Shown here: positions 38,191 through 51,492 of the stretch, in pieces
Layout: the number at the start of each line of letters is the position of its first letter
Numbering within the stretch: the first letter of the stretch is position 1
Source: Synaphobranchus kaupii
Lineage: Eukaryota > Chordata > Actinopteri > Anguilliformes > Synaphobranchidae
Assembly: GCA_029718625.1 (NCBI GenBank)
Contig: CM056377.1
Span: forward strand, 37,572,699-37,636,698
Direction of reading: 5' to 3'
Length of the DNA stretch: 64,000 nucleotides
Notes under the pieces: model-generated
Seen by the model: the letters and a program-made list of their open reading frames with translations, nothing else
Database searches by the model: none
What the model was told of the DNA's origin: nothing
Translations under genes and position numbers: made by a program

Positions 38191-40429
38191 GTGAGTGTCC
38201 TCTCCGCCTCTCTCCTGACTGGCTGCGAAGCCACACTGTGCCCCAGTGGTCACGCCCTACACACCTGAGCCAAAGCTGATATCAGCTTTCATCCTGGGGA
38301 CAGTACAATGATAGGGTTACAGTAAGGTAAATGCTTGTCGGCATGCATACATCTAACACCTTCAGCAGAGTGGACCAGTTTTAGAGGCAGGGAAAGCAGA
38401 GAGGGTTACAATTAGAGCTAGATATAGAGATAGAGATTGCAGTATTGAAAATGTCAAGGTTGGGAATGGAAATCCCCAGCAACACGGGCGGGGGGGGGGT
38501 TCATATATCGCTTTGAGAGTTTGCTGCTCTAGACACTACACCACACGTCCCGCCTGTCTTTGTAATTATATTGGTTGGCCAGTTTGCCCATCTTTGGAGG
38601 TGCATTCTAGCTCATTGTGCCACGAGTAAACTCACTGAGTTGCGTAGTATCCAGTGGTTCAGTGGAGGACACATTCTCCCATGAGTCACCTTTTCAGTCC
38701 TTCCTGTAAAGTTTATATAGAGGCTGAAGTACACACACGAACGCAAGCACAATTTCAGCACGTGAAAAACACACAAAATAGCACAGGCCCCACACATACA
38801 GCCTGCCTTCAGACTAATGATAGTAGTTTATCACCATATCTTATGCTATTTACAACAGTCAATGGGCATTATTTAGAAGACTACAGTAGTAATAGTGGAA
38901 ATGTACATTTTATGCACATGAATAATGCTCTGTATTTTAAAATAAAAATATACCAAGAGAGTTTTTGAACTACTAAATGTAGAATCCTCCTTTATATAGG
39001 CCCCTTTATATATTCTGCGTGTGATTCCATTTTCATTTTAGGCCTGTACTGAACCTTTCATAAAGTATCCATTTCCCCAGTAAATTGGTTGCATAATGCA
39101 CTGCACGCGACACCTCTTGTGTTGGTTTACATTACATGCTTTGGTTTACATTACATACATGCTTTGTGAAGGTGCAAACTTTGAGGAAAGTTCATACATA
39201 CTGTAGTAGTTGCTCAGGGAATGATCTCACAAACACAAAGGTGAATTCTGACAGAGCCTCAGTGTAACTGTCAGGATGTCTGTTCATAGAGCACAGAATG
39301 TGTTGCCATAGTTACTATATCCCAGCAACCCAACAGAAGGCGGTTACCGACCTTGCTGTCAACAGCCCACTCCCAGTTCTCATTTGGAACTGTCCTGGGC
39401 TGATAACGATCAACTTACACTCGGAGTGCTCAATGATGACCCAAAATCTTTCTTTTGATACAATGAAGTCTTAGTGAGGGATGGGGAAGCAGATACAGAC
39501 TCAGTGTAATGCCTCTCCATCATGATCTCAACGCATACTTCCGTGAAAAAATAGACCTAATGTCTGTGAGGGGAAAAAAAGAAGCACGAAGGAGTTCAAC
39601 CAGCAACACAAACCACTGTGGCATGAGCCAGGAGCCAGGTTGTGTAGTTGGCAAAGTTAATCAAAATTATTTTTAAAGCAGTGTTTTAGAACTCTTGTTT
39701 GCGTTGGAAAAATATTATTATTTGAATACCCTACCTTGAATATCTGAGTCAGAATTGTTTCTACTACCAAGTAGATGATGATAGTATTTAGTATGATCAC
39801 TTGGCATGCTCTCTGTCATGGTTTTAGAGCCCCACACATCACAGAAGAAATTCAAGTACAGTACACAGCCAGTTTAATGGCTTTTAGGCTCCCTTTGGTT
39901 TCTCAGTACCGAGCATGTGGAGGTGATGCTAATTAGCACGATAGCTGTCAGGTAAGGTCAGGTCACGTCAGTTCCAGCGCTCCCGTGGGTAAAGCTGTGC
40001 GTTAGCCTACCAGGACAGCGCTGACGCAGAGGCGCGGCCCCATGTGCCCTTTTGGCGGCCGGGATTCTCCAGAAACTGGGTCTCTCTCTGCTTCTCCAGG
40101 CCCTGGCTTCCTCCCCCAGCCGCAAACTCTCGGTGAACCCAGACAGGAAGTGTCCAAGGGGGCAGACGCGGTGCGGACTGTGCCAGACCCACGCTCTGCT
40201 CTTTTTCACCGTGTGCTGTAGACAATGAGCTGAGATCCTCCGTGTCACAGGTCGCCACTCGTTTGTACACAGGAAGGTGAAACGGCGATTTCCCTGTTCA
40301 CCCTTATGCAGCACTGGCATCCTTCGCCATCTCTTTTAGCATCGAGCAGTTCCTTTTTGCCCATCGTACTTCTCTTTTGCCTCGTAATAGTAATAGTGAT
40401 CATTTAGACCAATAGACTTGACGGGTTAT
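38191..40429. other. intron 5 proximal part; GC-rich patch at 39960-40330
   Basis: No gene recognised. The patch at about 39960-40330 is CpG-rich relative to its surroundings and has open frames of up to 120 codons on the minus strand, without any domain I recognise; possibly regulatory, possibly chance. Confidence 0.45.
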
Positions 40430-40980
40430 GTTTTCGTCCCATTCCATCTTGTCCATCTGTTTGTCTGTTAGCAGGATATCTCCAAAAATTATGAACGGAT
40501 TTGCATTGCTTTTCACACCAATGAGGCGTGGCAGCGGGTGTGGCTTCTCACAAAAAGGCGTGTAACTTCTGAACGGATTCACACGAAACCACAAAACTTT
40601 GTGGAAAGGTTGGTCATGGGGCAAGGAAGAACTGATTAACTTTTTATGCCTATTGCCCAAAGGGGGGTGTGGCAGTGGGGATGGGTTCTCACAAAAAGCC
40701 CTGTAGCCTAACTTCCGAAAGGATTCACTTTGCACCATTAAACTTCATGTGCCTATTGGCAGGGGGATGGGCTAGAATTGAGAGTGGCTAGAATTTCAAC
40801 AGGCATATCTCTTGCCTGATTTGAGAAACAGCCATGAAAATACATGCATCTCCAGATGTGAAGGGCATGGAGGAAATAATGATCTTTTGGTGAATATCTG
40901 ACACGTGGAACTGGCATATCTTGACAATTGCATAGTGTTGGCGGAGATATGCACTCTACTCTACTGAGTGCCAACTTCTA
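40430..40980. repeat. dispersed repeat with two diverged internal units
   Basis: The segment GCGGGTGTGGCTTCTCACAA then TAACTTCTGAACGGATTCAC recurs about 150 bp later as TGGGTTCTCACAAAAAGCCC then TAACTTCCGAAAGGATTCAC. The preceding GGATATCTCCAAAAATTATG with AACGGATTTGCATTG resembles a repeat found widely in fish. Class unknown. Confidence 0.45.
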
Positions 40981-41021
40981 GTTTACTAAGCTATGTAGAT
41001 TCAAGGTCATTGCACACTGAG

Positions 41022-41160
41022 GGGTCGATTTACTAAGATCCCAAATAAGGGGTGTTATTTTGCGGGCGCAGCCAAAGTATTTGCACGCGCTATCATTTCA
41101 CACTTTGCTGGTAATCAAGAGTCATTATGTAAATTACTCCAGCTGCAAACAGCCATATTT
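41022..41160. repeat. dispersed repeat related to 36895 (GATTTACTAAGA block)
   Basis: GGTCGATTTACTAAGATCCC followed by TTTGCACGCGCTATC; same block order as the complement of the foldback at 36895. Ends not defined. Confidence 0.45.
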
Positions 41161-41694
41161 AAATAAGAGATTTTGCGTGTTTGGAATGGTTATATTGGAA
41201 GAAAATGGTGAAAAGACTGGCAGAAATGTTGCCGTTTTATGGTATTTTTTAGTGTAGGGTATAGGCTACTGTTACAGTGAACGAGCTGGCGGTTTATTAC
41301 GAACTGTTTCACTTGATGTCTCTTAGTTTCTGCTTGGAGTTACAGATGTTTGTCAGGACTGAAATGATGCGTACAAGCACTAAGCCTACTCGCGCCGTAA
41401 GTGTCACATAAAATCACATTTCCATTTGATCATGGGTTTAATTTTTATAAAGTTTTGATTTGCTTGATATTCACTGTATAGGCCCCGATCTTGTGGGTGC
41501 TCTAGGCACCCATGGGAAAATCGGTATTGCTGGATGAATCGTATTGCAGAGTGAAGTAATAGTTTGATGCGGGTCACACGTGGTTTAATCTGGTTCGATG
41601 CACACATGAAGCACGTGAAATAAACGCCAAACAAACAATAAAAAAAAGCTATTTGTTGAGGTATACTACATACTAGGCTACTGGCTATTGTATA

Positions 41695-43326
41695 CAGTCA
41701 AGCCGGAAAGTCTGAACACTCCTTTCACCTTCTCCACGTTTTATTATGTTACAGACTTATACTACAATAGATTGAGTTCATTTTTTGCCTCAAACATCTA
41801 CACACAATAGCCAATAATGACGAAGTGAAAACAGGTTTTTAGAAAATATGCAATTTTATTTTACTGACAAAAATAGGTTATTTAGGGGTTACATATCTGT
41901 ACACACCCTTAGCCTAATACTTGGTTGCTGCACCTTTGGCAGCGATTACAGCTTCAAGGCGTCTTGGAAAAGAAGCTACGAGCTTGGCACACTTGTTTCT
42001 GGACATTTTTGCCCATTCCTCTTGGCATATCCTTGCAAGCTCCATCAGGTTGGATGGGGAGCGTCGGTGCACAGCCATTTTCAGCTCTTTCCACAGATGT
42101 TCAATTGGATTCAGGTCTGGGCTCTGGCTGGGCCACTCAAGGACATGCACAGACTTTCTCCGAAGCCACTCCTTTATTCTCTTGGCTGTGTGCTTCGGGT
42201 CGTTGTCATGTTGGAAGGTAAACCTTCGCCCTAGTCTGAGGTCCAGAGCGCTCTGGAGCAGGTTTTCTTCAAGGATCTCGGTGTACTTAGCTGCATTCAT
42301 CTTTCCCTCTATCAGGACTAGTCGCTCCGTTCCCGCTGCTGAAAAACATCCCCACATCAAGATGCTGCCACCGCCATGCTTCAATGTAGGGATGGTATTA
42401 GCCAGGTGATGAGCGGTGCCTGGTTTCCTCCAGACGTGACGCTTGGTATTCAGGCCAAAAAGTTCAATTTTGGTTTCATCAGACCAGATAATCTTGATTC
42501 TCATGGTTTGAGAGTCCTCTAGGTGCCTTTTGGCAAACTCCAAGCGGGCTGTGATGTGCCTTTTACTAAGGAGGGGCTTCCGTCTGGCCACTCTACCATA
42601 GGCCTGATTGGTGGAGTGCTGCCTGGATGGTTGATCTTCTGAAAGGTTCTCCCATCTCCACAAGGATACGCTGGAGCTCTGTCAGAGTGACCCTCGGGTT
42701 CCTGCTCACCTCCCTGGCCAAGGCCCGTCTTCCCCGATTGCTCAGTTTTGCCGGGCGGCCAGGTCTAGGAAGATTCTTGGTGGTTCCAAACTTCTTCCAT
42801 TGATGAAAGATGATGGTGGCCATTGTGCTCTTTGGGACCTGTAAAGCTGCAGAGATTTTCCGTACCCTTCTCCAGATCTATGCCTTGACACAATCCTGTT
42901 TCTGAGGTCTGCAGATAATTCCTTTGGCTTAGAGTTTGCTCTGACATGCACTGTCAACAGTGGGACCTTATATAGGCAGGTGTTGGCAATCCCCAATCAT
43001 GTCCAATCAATTGAATTTATCACAGGTGGACTCCAATTAAGTTGTAGAAACATCTCAAGCAGTATCAGTGGAAACAAAATGCACCTCAGCTCACTTTTGG
43101 GTGTCATATCAAAGGGTGTGCACACTTGTGTACATATGATATTTTACATTTAGATTTTTAATAAATTAGCACAAATGTCTAAAAACCTGTTTTCACTTTG
43201 TCATTATGAAGTATTTTGTGTAGAATTTTGAGACAAAAAATAAAATCAATCTATTGTAGAATATGTCTGTAACGTAATAAAACGTGGAGAAGGTGAAAGG
43301 AGCGTTCAGACTTTCCGGCTTGACTA
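41695..43326 (-). mobile_element. full-length Tc1-like transposon, inactivated
   Basis: 1.63 kb with inverted repeats of about 180 bp: left CAGTCAAGCCGGAAAGTCTG, right the inverse with one terminal mismatch (TAGTCAAGCCGG). Inner repeat ends carry AAGTGAAAACAGGTTTTTAG. Left flank TA; the right flank has decayed to CA. It contains one transposase gene on the minus strand broken by at least two frameshifts. This is the only copy in the window retaining both ends and all transposase domains. A single insertion in intron 5; no effect on gnal splicing is visible. Confidence 0.93.
41914..42960 (-). pseudogene. Tc1-like transposase, frameshifted
   Basis: Three overlapping frames read in order. About 42960-42850 gives KELSADLRNRIVSRHRSGEG, the first helix-turn-helix. 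42823-42595 gives MATIIFHQWKKFGTTKN, the GRP AKLS linker (GRPAKLS) and the second HTH ([15 protein letters not shown]). 42600-41914 gives the DDE domain with [11 protein letters not shown] (first Asp), [12 protein letters not shown] (second Asp) and [14 protein letters not shown] (Glu). All three catalytic residues survive, but frame changes near 42840 and 42597 break the protein. Full length would be close to the usual 340 residues for Tc1. Confidence 0.92.
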
Positions 43327-45559
43327 CATTAAGAAAAGGCCAATTCAAAAGACGGATTATGATTCTGAAACATACACATAGTGCATCCTGAAACATACAC
43401 ATACACATGATGGATTACGGACAATGACAATGTGGCGTGAGAGCCATTTTGTCTTTATCTCTGTCTGGAAGTTCCCCATTGTGCCAAAGTACCTTAAAGC
43501 AGGCTGACTAACCGGATACAAACAGACTTCAAGTGTTTGCACACGCAATCTGTGTGCTAATCTCTTTTTACTGTGACTCATTGTGGCCTTAATGTATCCT
43601 TGTTTAACTTCCAACTTGCTTGTCACAAATTTTTTCCATCGACATCGCTTTTTTTCCCCCTGCAAAAAGACGAATTTTGCCTCCGAAATGGTTCTCTCAA
43701 TTCCAGAATGGCCAGTTGTGTTTATAAGCTAGCGTTAAGCCTGCTGCAACCGTCTATGTAAATTCAGTAGGGTACAGACAAGCACACTCTCCGAAACGTG
43801 CGCCACCGCCGGCCGCTGCTTATTTTTACTCCACAGTTCACCACTTGCTCTGACAAACTGATAAGGCACCTGATCAACCAGAGGGGGTCGCTGTTGCGTG
43901 ATGACACGTACCGCCAGCTGACTTCCTCCCTCCCTGGGGCTTCTGGCCGCATGCACGAGTCACGGAGATGGCCAGGGCTTGATACTAGACCATGGGGCCT
44001 GTCCAAACACTGGAGCAGTGTCCTAACAGGATGGGTCACCCAGCAGCCTGCAAGTGTTTATTTCATTCACTTTATATGGGGGCAGCGCATGGCCTGGAAT
44101 TTATAGTGTAGCTTTCTGAGGTGGTGATGCATGAGTTGATTTTAGAACTTTGTATGTGGTTTGGCAGCCCCCATTCCAATGATTTCATGAAAATAAGTCA
44201 TGGAGGATGATAGTTAGTCACTTAGGTTAAATGTACTGAGGCCATAATTTGATCTCATAAAAGTATGAAAGACTGAAAATACAGAGCCATGCCCTCTCAA
44301 GAATATGTTTAATTCCTCTTTGGAAGATTGTCATCATTTTCTGTTTAATGTTTAACAAGACAACATTCAAAGAATTCATACAGCAGAAAAATGTTATTCT
44401 GTTCATAATTACTAGATTGCACCCTGCATATTTATGCTTTATATTTATATTTATGCTTTATATAGCATCATATCAGGCCATTGTCACAAAATTTGTCAAA
44501 TGGAAATATATCTCTTCTGGTTTGTGGAAGCACTCGAAAAAGTGTTATGTTAAGAAGGGCAAGGTGACCATTAAACAGAAATCTAAGGTTGTACATTTTT
44601 ACATTTAACATTCAGCAGCCACTCTTATCCAGAGTTTCTTAAAGAAGTACATACATGCAGGTTTAAGCAACAAATAATGCTGATGCTCAGTCATTCTGTA
44701 ATTGTCAGTTTTTTGTTTGTGATACTTTCTGATAATAGGTTATTTCTTTCTTTTTTTACCAATAACAATATATTACCTTATATGATTAGGGAAAATGCTG
44801 ATAGGTTTAATATGTGTGTGCCCAGAGCAGGTTTTGCCACTTTGAGTAGTTGGTTTGGTTATGTCCACTTTGTTTGATCCCCCCCTCCCCCCTTGTGTGC
44901 CTATTGTGTTTATGTCTAAACCTTAAATACATGCAAGCAATGGGTTTTTTTATACACAAACTATTTTTTGTTAGTTCATTTAGTTTTTCACTGAACTCAA
45001 CAAACAGTTTGAGAAGGGGGAAAAAAACCAAACACTTGTATTAACTTAGTTACTAAGTTACTTATCTCTGTGGGATGGTGCTTAAGATAATGAGGTATTA
45101 TTATTTTCCCTCTCCCATACCTCTTCATGCCATCACATCAGGTGGTATTGAAATATTTGAACATTGTACTAGTCACCGACCCCCAACAATGTGCTTTGAA
45201 TACCGGTGCAAGGCCTGGTTGCACCACTGATTAAAATCGGCTGTGGATGATAAAAACCCTAATATAGGCCAGTGCGATTATAAAGGGAGCACTGTTTAAA
45301 GAACACCATCATTATCTGTGTAAAATCTGGTCCTGGTCACGCGAATAATGTTGTTCTGTGCTAGTTATCTTGTGGCTGCTTGCAGCTTGTTTAATTGGTG
45401 CGTTTGTTATACTGCCTGCACAGCGGATTCAGACAAGGCGTAATGCCGGTTATATATAGTTGTTGTTGACCTGCACAAGTCAAGTAACAAATATTTTTAG
45501 AAAATACACGAACAATTGAAAATACTGCTGAGCACAATCAGGGCGATAATCAAAATATT
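43327..45559. other. intron 5, no gene; possible repeat scraps
   Basis: A block at about 43876-43960 resembles the one near 27087, and ATTCAGCAGCCACTCTTATC at about 44612 looks like a diverged copy of a common fish repeat. Nothing coding recognised. Confidence 0.45.
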
Positions 45560-46445
45560 TCAGAAGTCTGCAACAGTTGCAAATTTTGCAGGAAGAGGAC
45601 GCTTGTGAAAATTGTCCCCACACACAATGAGGGTGAGCAATGCTAAGAAGAAGCCAAGGATCACAGTGTCAAAACTGCACAGTTTCGTGGAATCTTGGGG
45701 GGTTATACATTTTCAAAATCAACCGTTAGACAACTGTCAACGAGCTCTTTGGAAGGGTTGCAAGAAAGAAGCCCTTACTGAGAGCAACCCATAAATTGAA
45801 GCGCCTGAACTTTGCCAAGCATCATTGGAACTGGTATTGTGGTCTGATGAGGCCAGAAATTACCCTTTTGGTCATGCACACCATCAGCATGTTTGGTGAC
45901 AAAAGATGACTGCAAACAACGAGCACCTAATACCCACAGTATTTAGTATTAGACAAAAAAATATGGTGGTAGATCATTGGGGCTGTATTTCTGCTTGTGG
46001 TGCATGGGCTCTTGTTGAGATCGATGGGATAATTAATTAAGGACCAGGATATTTTAGCCCAATACCTGGTTGCCTCTGCCAGGAGGTTGAGACTTAGCCA
46101 TCGATGGACCTTTCAACAAGACAATGGCCCCAAAACATACATCAAAATCAACACAGAAATGCTTGCAGGAACATAAAATCAATGTTTTGCGATGGCCATC
46201 TCCGTCTCTGGACTTCAACCCTATTGAGAACCTTTGGTCTGAATTGAAGAGGGCAGTCCACAAGCACAAACCTACAACTATCAAGGATCTTTACAAATTT
46301 TCTGCATGGATGAGTGCTCCAAGATCTCTCCAAAAGTGTTCTCCAACCATGTCAGTCATTATAGGAAAAGGCTCAGTACTTTTATCTTCTCTAGTGGAGG
46401 CTTCACCAAATATTAATCGTATGGGTGCTAATCATTTTTAAACCT
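45560..46445 (+). pseudogene. decayed Tc1-like transposase, no ends found
   Basis: Plus-strand sequence translates in pieces to Tc1 motifs: WTFQQDNGPK (second catalytic Asp) near 46108, changing frame to PKHTSKSTQKCLQEH, then SLDFNPIENLWSELKRAVH with the catalytic Glu near 46210-46265. Upstream parts (45640-45960) are rich in stops. No inverted repeats could be matched, so it is an old copy, older than that at 41695 and of a different family. Confidence 0.75.
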
Positions 46446-48220
46446 TTGTTTTGCGGAAAATGTACTATTCAGTAAAACGTTTTGTGTTTGAAAAATTACT
46501 GTTAAAATATAAGTATGCAGAATAATACAAAGAATAATGTATATTTGTTTTGCGTTTGTAATTGTAGTGTTATGCTGAAGAAATAAGTCTCAAGAGGCTG
46601 TGATGTACATTGTACATGATGTACACGCATATACCCAGGCCTTTTTAACGCTTTATTATGTATGAACTACAGTCGATCAAGCCCATTGTGCGAGTCAGTA
46701 GAAGTAGTAGATGTATGAATGCACGATGATCCGTGCAGCAAGCGCACTGGGGCTGCGTGGCCAAAGTAGTTGTCCGTTGCATTAATAATCGGCGATGCGT
46801 AAAAATTATTACCAGCCGTTACAGGGAACAGTAGTCTTATCGTCACATTGGAGGAAAGGGATCTCTGTGTTTTGTCTAACGATATGTGGTAATAACGCCT
46901 AGTTCACAGCACTATGGTGCGAAACAGTGGAACTTCATCTTCAGAGTCATGATTGTTTATATTATTGCTATTGTTATTTTACTTCAAATTTCCAATTATT
47001 ATTTTACCTAGAAAATCTAGATAATCAACACACATGACATAGCCTACTTATTTGCATCAGATATTATATTGTTTTCCTTTATCCATCTGCTTAAGACATG
47101 CACAGGTGCTAGATTATAACGTTAATACTTTGGTGATTTATTTTATTACTGTCTGACATGACATTCTCAACACTTACTGACGTTTTGGATGGTTTTGGTG
47201 TATTTTACTGCAAATGGTAAATGTTTTTAAGTACAGCATATAGCCTACTGACTCATTTCATGTTAATGTTCATTACATTTATTAAAATTCATATTTAATA
47301 TAAAAAGCAATACTTCAAGTTATTTTTGAGATTTGTAACTGTTCACCATCAAAAAAATTGAATGGCAGAATTCATAGGAAGTTTACATGTTTTCAGCACT
47401 AGTTACCCCAAATGGAGTGAATATAAAAATGCTGAAAAAGATCAGTCTGTACTCAGAGAAAGACTTCACCGTATGGTGGGACTGAATATGAATTCTGCAG
47501 CCCTATCCAAGAGGTGTTTTTCCTGTGATACTCCAGCTGCATAAAGTAAAAATGTACATAAGTTAGGCTTGCAAGGCAGGCCCTATACAAAAAAGTACTG
47601 TGCAGTCATACAGTATATGCAATGTCCAATCAATGCTCTAAGCTTTGATGATTTGACAGTTTGACAAACATCTGACTGTCGTTCACTGGAAATTGGCATT
47701 CCTTAAGTCATCCACCATTTTCATAATGAATGTGTACATTTTTTTTGAATCAAAAAATAATTTCAGTAACCATTTACTGAATGTTACATTTTCTCCACAT
47801 GTAAAGCATACACTGTAAGCAGCATTGAGTCTATTAGCAACCAGTAAGGCTTCTGAACTTGGAAACCATTTTGTTGTACCATACATAAAAGAGCAGAGCC
47901 CCGCATTTATAAGTTTGTAATATTGTAAACTTAATTAGACTAAACCGAGCTGCAGGCGGTTTCAAATGAGAACTCATCACATTGTTGCAAAGTTCTTTAT
48001 TTGTTTGGGAGAGCCCTTCTGAAGTGTGTGCAGCCAGTCACTGCTTTCCACTTGACATTCTGTCAGCTGAGCTGAACTGCAAGTGGAGTCACTGCTGCAG
48101 GCTGAATGCTGACACCAAAAAGACCAAAGGAGTCATTGATTAGTAATGATGCAGGGAAGGCCAAGCCAGCCATTACCCTCTCGCCCTGGACAATGCAGTG
48201 ATCAGTTATGTGTTGCCCAG
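46446..48220. other. intron 5, no feature recognised
   Basis: AT-rich intron with no gene or clear element. Confidence 0.55.
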
Positions 48221-48891
48221 TGTTACGACCCGAAACCCACCCGCATTACAATAACCGAGTGGGTACAAAGGGTCTAACAAAAATGTGTGCCTTGCACAAA
48301 TAAGCCGGTAAAAAAAAAAACACTGACAAGAAAATCTAAACAGATTTTATTTTAAATTAGAAGAATCTTGGCAGCAGCGGTTAAACCAGAGCTCATAAGG
48401 CAACTCTATTAGTCTTTAAAAGCAAATCTATCTCACCCGGAAAGCAAAAGGTGCACGAGAGCAAAACAAAAATCTTCCGCAGGCTTGATATGCTTCTCTA
48501 TCTGTTCCTTTCTATGAAAAGGTGGCATTATAAAAAATAAGGAGAGAGCTTCTTCCCAAAATGGCCAATTCAGGCTTCTTCCCAAAATGGCCAATGTAGG
48601 CCTTTTCACGCAGTACAAAACAAGTGGCTGCAAATCAAACTAACGCCACAACAGTAACAATTTAAAATGTGTGCTTCAGTATGACGGCAATGCTGGCAAC
48701 GTGCATGAAGCAAACCAAAGAAAAAGATCAATGAACTCTTTCTGGGGGAAATGCCACAAGTATGCTCCCCTGGTAATCAGGCACAGGTGTCTTCAATTGC
48801 CAATCATGAGCCAGGTGAGCCGAATGAAACAAGTTATAACAAAGCAGCATAGGGACACAACTCCCAGCTAGACTCCCTCACACAACTGACA
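48221..48891 (-). mobile_element. probable solo LTR, minus orientation, 671 bp
   Basis: Read on the minus strand it starts TGTCAGTTGTGTGAGGGAG and ends GGGTCGTAACA, i.e. TG...CA. It carries a block for CACCTGGCTCATGATTGGCA of the kind seen in fish Ty3/Gypsy LTRs, a TATA-like stretch and an AATAAA-type signal. I could not find a matching target duplication, so borders are tentative. A 24-bp tandem duplication (CTTCTTCCCAAAATGGCCAA) lies at 48549-48596. Confidence 0.45.
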
Positions 48892-51492
48892 CTTTAACTC
48901 CTTTGCGCAGATGCCTAGTGACCGGGGCGCCAGTGCCAAGATTTTGCTCAACTGAGTTGCTCCTGCAGCCAAACTATTAATGGAAACCTCAAACTCTGTG
49001 TTTTATCTTTATTAGTACACGATTTGTGACAACTCTGCAGACTACAGAGTTTCTAAGTGTCACTATTTTCCCATAAAAAGTTCATTTAAGAACCCCCTAC
49101 CCAGTCTATACCTACCCATGCGTGACGTAGTGGACAATAGCGTCTATGTGTGAGTTCATAAATATATTTATGTATATTTATGCATCGTATAAAATTAGAA
49201 TTCCATCATAGCAACAAGATAAACCCAACAGTAGTCTGATCGTATGCCAAAAAAGCTGTGAAAAGCCCTGCTCACTCAAATGCAAAATAAACGTGAAATT
49301 ATTGTCATATTCTACTATAAATATCTGCTACTAAATATGAAATAAATATACAATCCTACCATTGGTTTTAAGCATAGAGATGTCCCTTTCAAAATTCAGT
49401 GGTCATTTATTGTCTTGGACAATCTGAGAAATACACACCAGTTTAGCTCGTTATTACACAACATTGAACGTCTGCGTGCAACATCCATATGTACCTGCAG
49501 CTCTGAAGTATTTCACATGATTCCGGTTTTATTCAGAACTGTTTTATCCGATAGAGGACAGTATATCCTTTTCAACTGTGTTTGTAATTTTTATGGAAGG
49601 CTGTGCCCAATAATTTGCAGACCAGCGTAACAGAATCTTTAATCTAGTCAATGTACTATGACGCAAACAGCTACAGAAAACGCTGAGTTTTTCTTCCGCG
49701 ATATGAAAAAAAGTACTGCTTGAAATTTGCAGTTCTTCTCGCTTGCTACATACGTATGTTCGTTTTTCCACTCGATCACTGTCTTGTCCTGTAGGCTATG
49801 TTAGATATGGTTATTTAACATTTTATATTACATTTTGAGTGCATTTCACATACTGTAGTGTAAACATTCATTGCTCAGTTGTGTTTTCTGGTTGATGTAC
49901 CGACTTTCATTGAAGCTAGAACATTTGGCAGCATTTTCCTGTTGTGTCGTGTTATCGTACGTAATATAGGCTACAGGCTTATCTTCCTAGGCTATACTTC
50001 TCACTATACTGTGCGCTGATATATAGATGAATGTAACACATTTCCTTGGAGTCATTACGAATAGGAACTTCTTCTTTTTTTTTTACTACAGAAAAATGCC
50101 ATCCCAGGGCAAAAGAATACATGCTGTAGAGTACAGGAGAAACTGATGTTTTATTGAGGTACAAGAGTGAATGATTAGGCTGCATATTTAGGTGTGCGTA
50201 ACAGTGTGATATCAATGTTTTCATCTTAAACCATTACAAGGGGCAAATGTATATGCTTTATAATGGACAAAACAAATTTGATTCATTTTATGACATGTAT
50301 TGGATAGGGTTTTGGACCCATAGATATCTACCCCCCATATCGGATGAAAAGATAGTAATTCCCACTTGAAAATTATGAGTTTTATGATGAGTGTTTAAAC
50401 AAAACATTTGATTTGTAGTTAAATATATAATTATTTTATGAATTAGAGCAGTGCACAATTAGCCATTTGGATAAATTTAGAGACACTAATGGACAACAGG
50501 GTACACTGCCTATATTTTGCATCATAGATCTTTAGTAGTTCTGCATATCATCCTCAGATTTTGCACACTTGTGGTCACAGGGTTTATGATCCAGGAAGTG
50601 TATAGATTTACCTGTTTCACATATGTAGCTCTCAGTATTTCATTGCAAACTAAATGTATTTCATTGCATTTTCCCAAAGTTTATTTGCATTTGTGGCACT
50701 TTATTTTGACTTAGTTAGTTCATATTGTAAATGGTAAAACTGTCTTGTTTCAATTAAGCCATCAAGCCATTCTGATGCTCACACCTGGAGTTATAAAGCC
50801 TTAAATAGAGCACCCCCTAAATAGGCGAGACTTGACCAAATTTGCCATCTGCGCGAAGGGGTTAATCACTGCACTTAAAAAAATGGGCCTCAGTTGCCTC
50901 AGTTATATATATATATAAGGAGGTCTTATAGTTTATTTTTATTTATTAAAAATAATTTTATTTAAGTTTTCCAACTGCAAAATTCAATTGGTTCAGGTGT
51001 ACATTTTCACAATCTTTCAAAAAAGAAAGATCCTCTAAAGTCCGCATTTCTTTATTAGGCCTAATTGGTTTGTGGTAAAACATAATGTAATGCAGAGATA
51101 ATTATTACACTCGGAAGATGTGCACACACTTACACACACATTTCCATACACATAGACAAACACATAGAATGTGGTAGATTATTGATTAAAGTGTATTGCT
51201 ATTTTTAAATGTGTGTTACACTGTGATCTTTTCTAGGAAATCATGTTTTCCTGGAATATGTACCATACACAAGCCCTGCTTTGACATTTGCATTAATGAT
51301 TCATGTACCCCAGTACTCCTTCTTCTGAACAAAGCTCCACAACTGGCATGGGTGTAAATTGCACCACCTCATCTCTTCATTTGTGAGTCTGTCCTAATAA
51401 GACAGCCACTGCCATTGTCCTCAAAGATGTTACATGAAATGAATAGGTAACATGCATATGAAAAGAATAGGCAACAGAGGATGGGATCTTAA
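48892..51492. other. intron 5, no feature recognised
   Basis: AT-rich; a short (TA)n at about 50905-50918. No gene. Confidence 0.55.
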
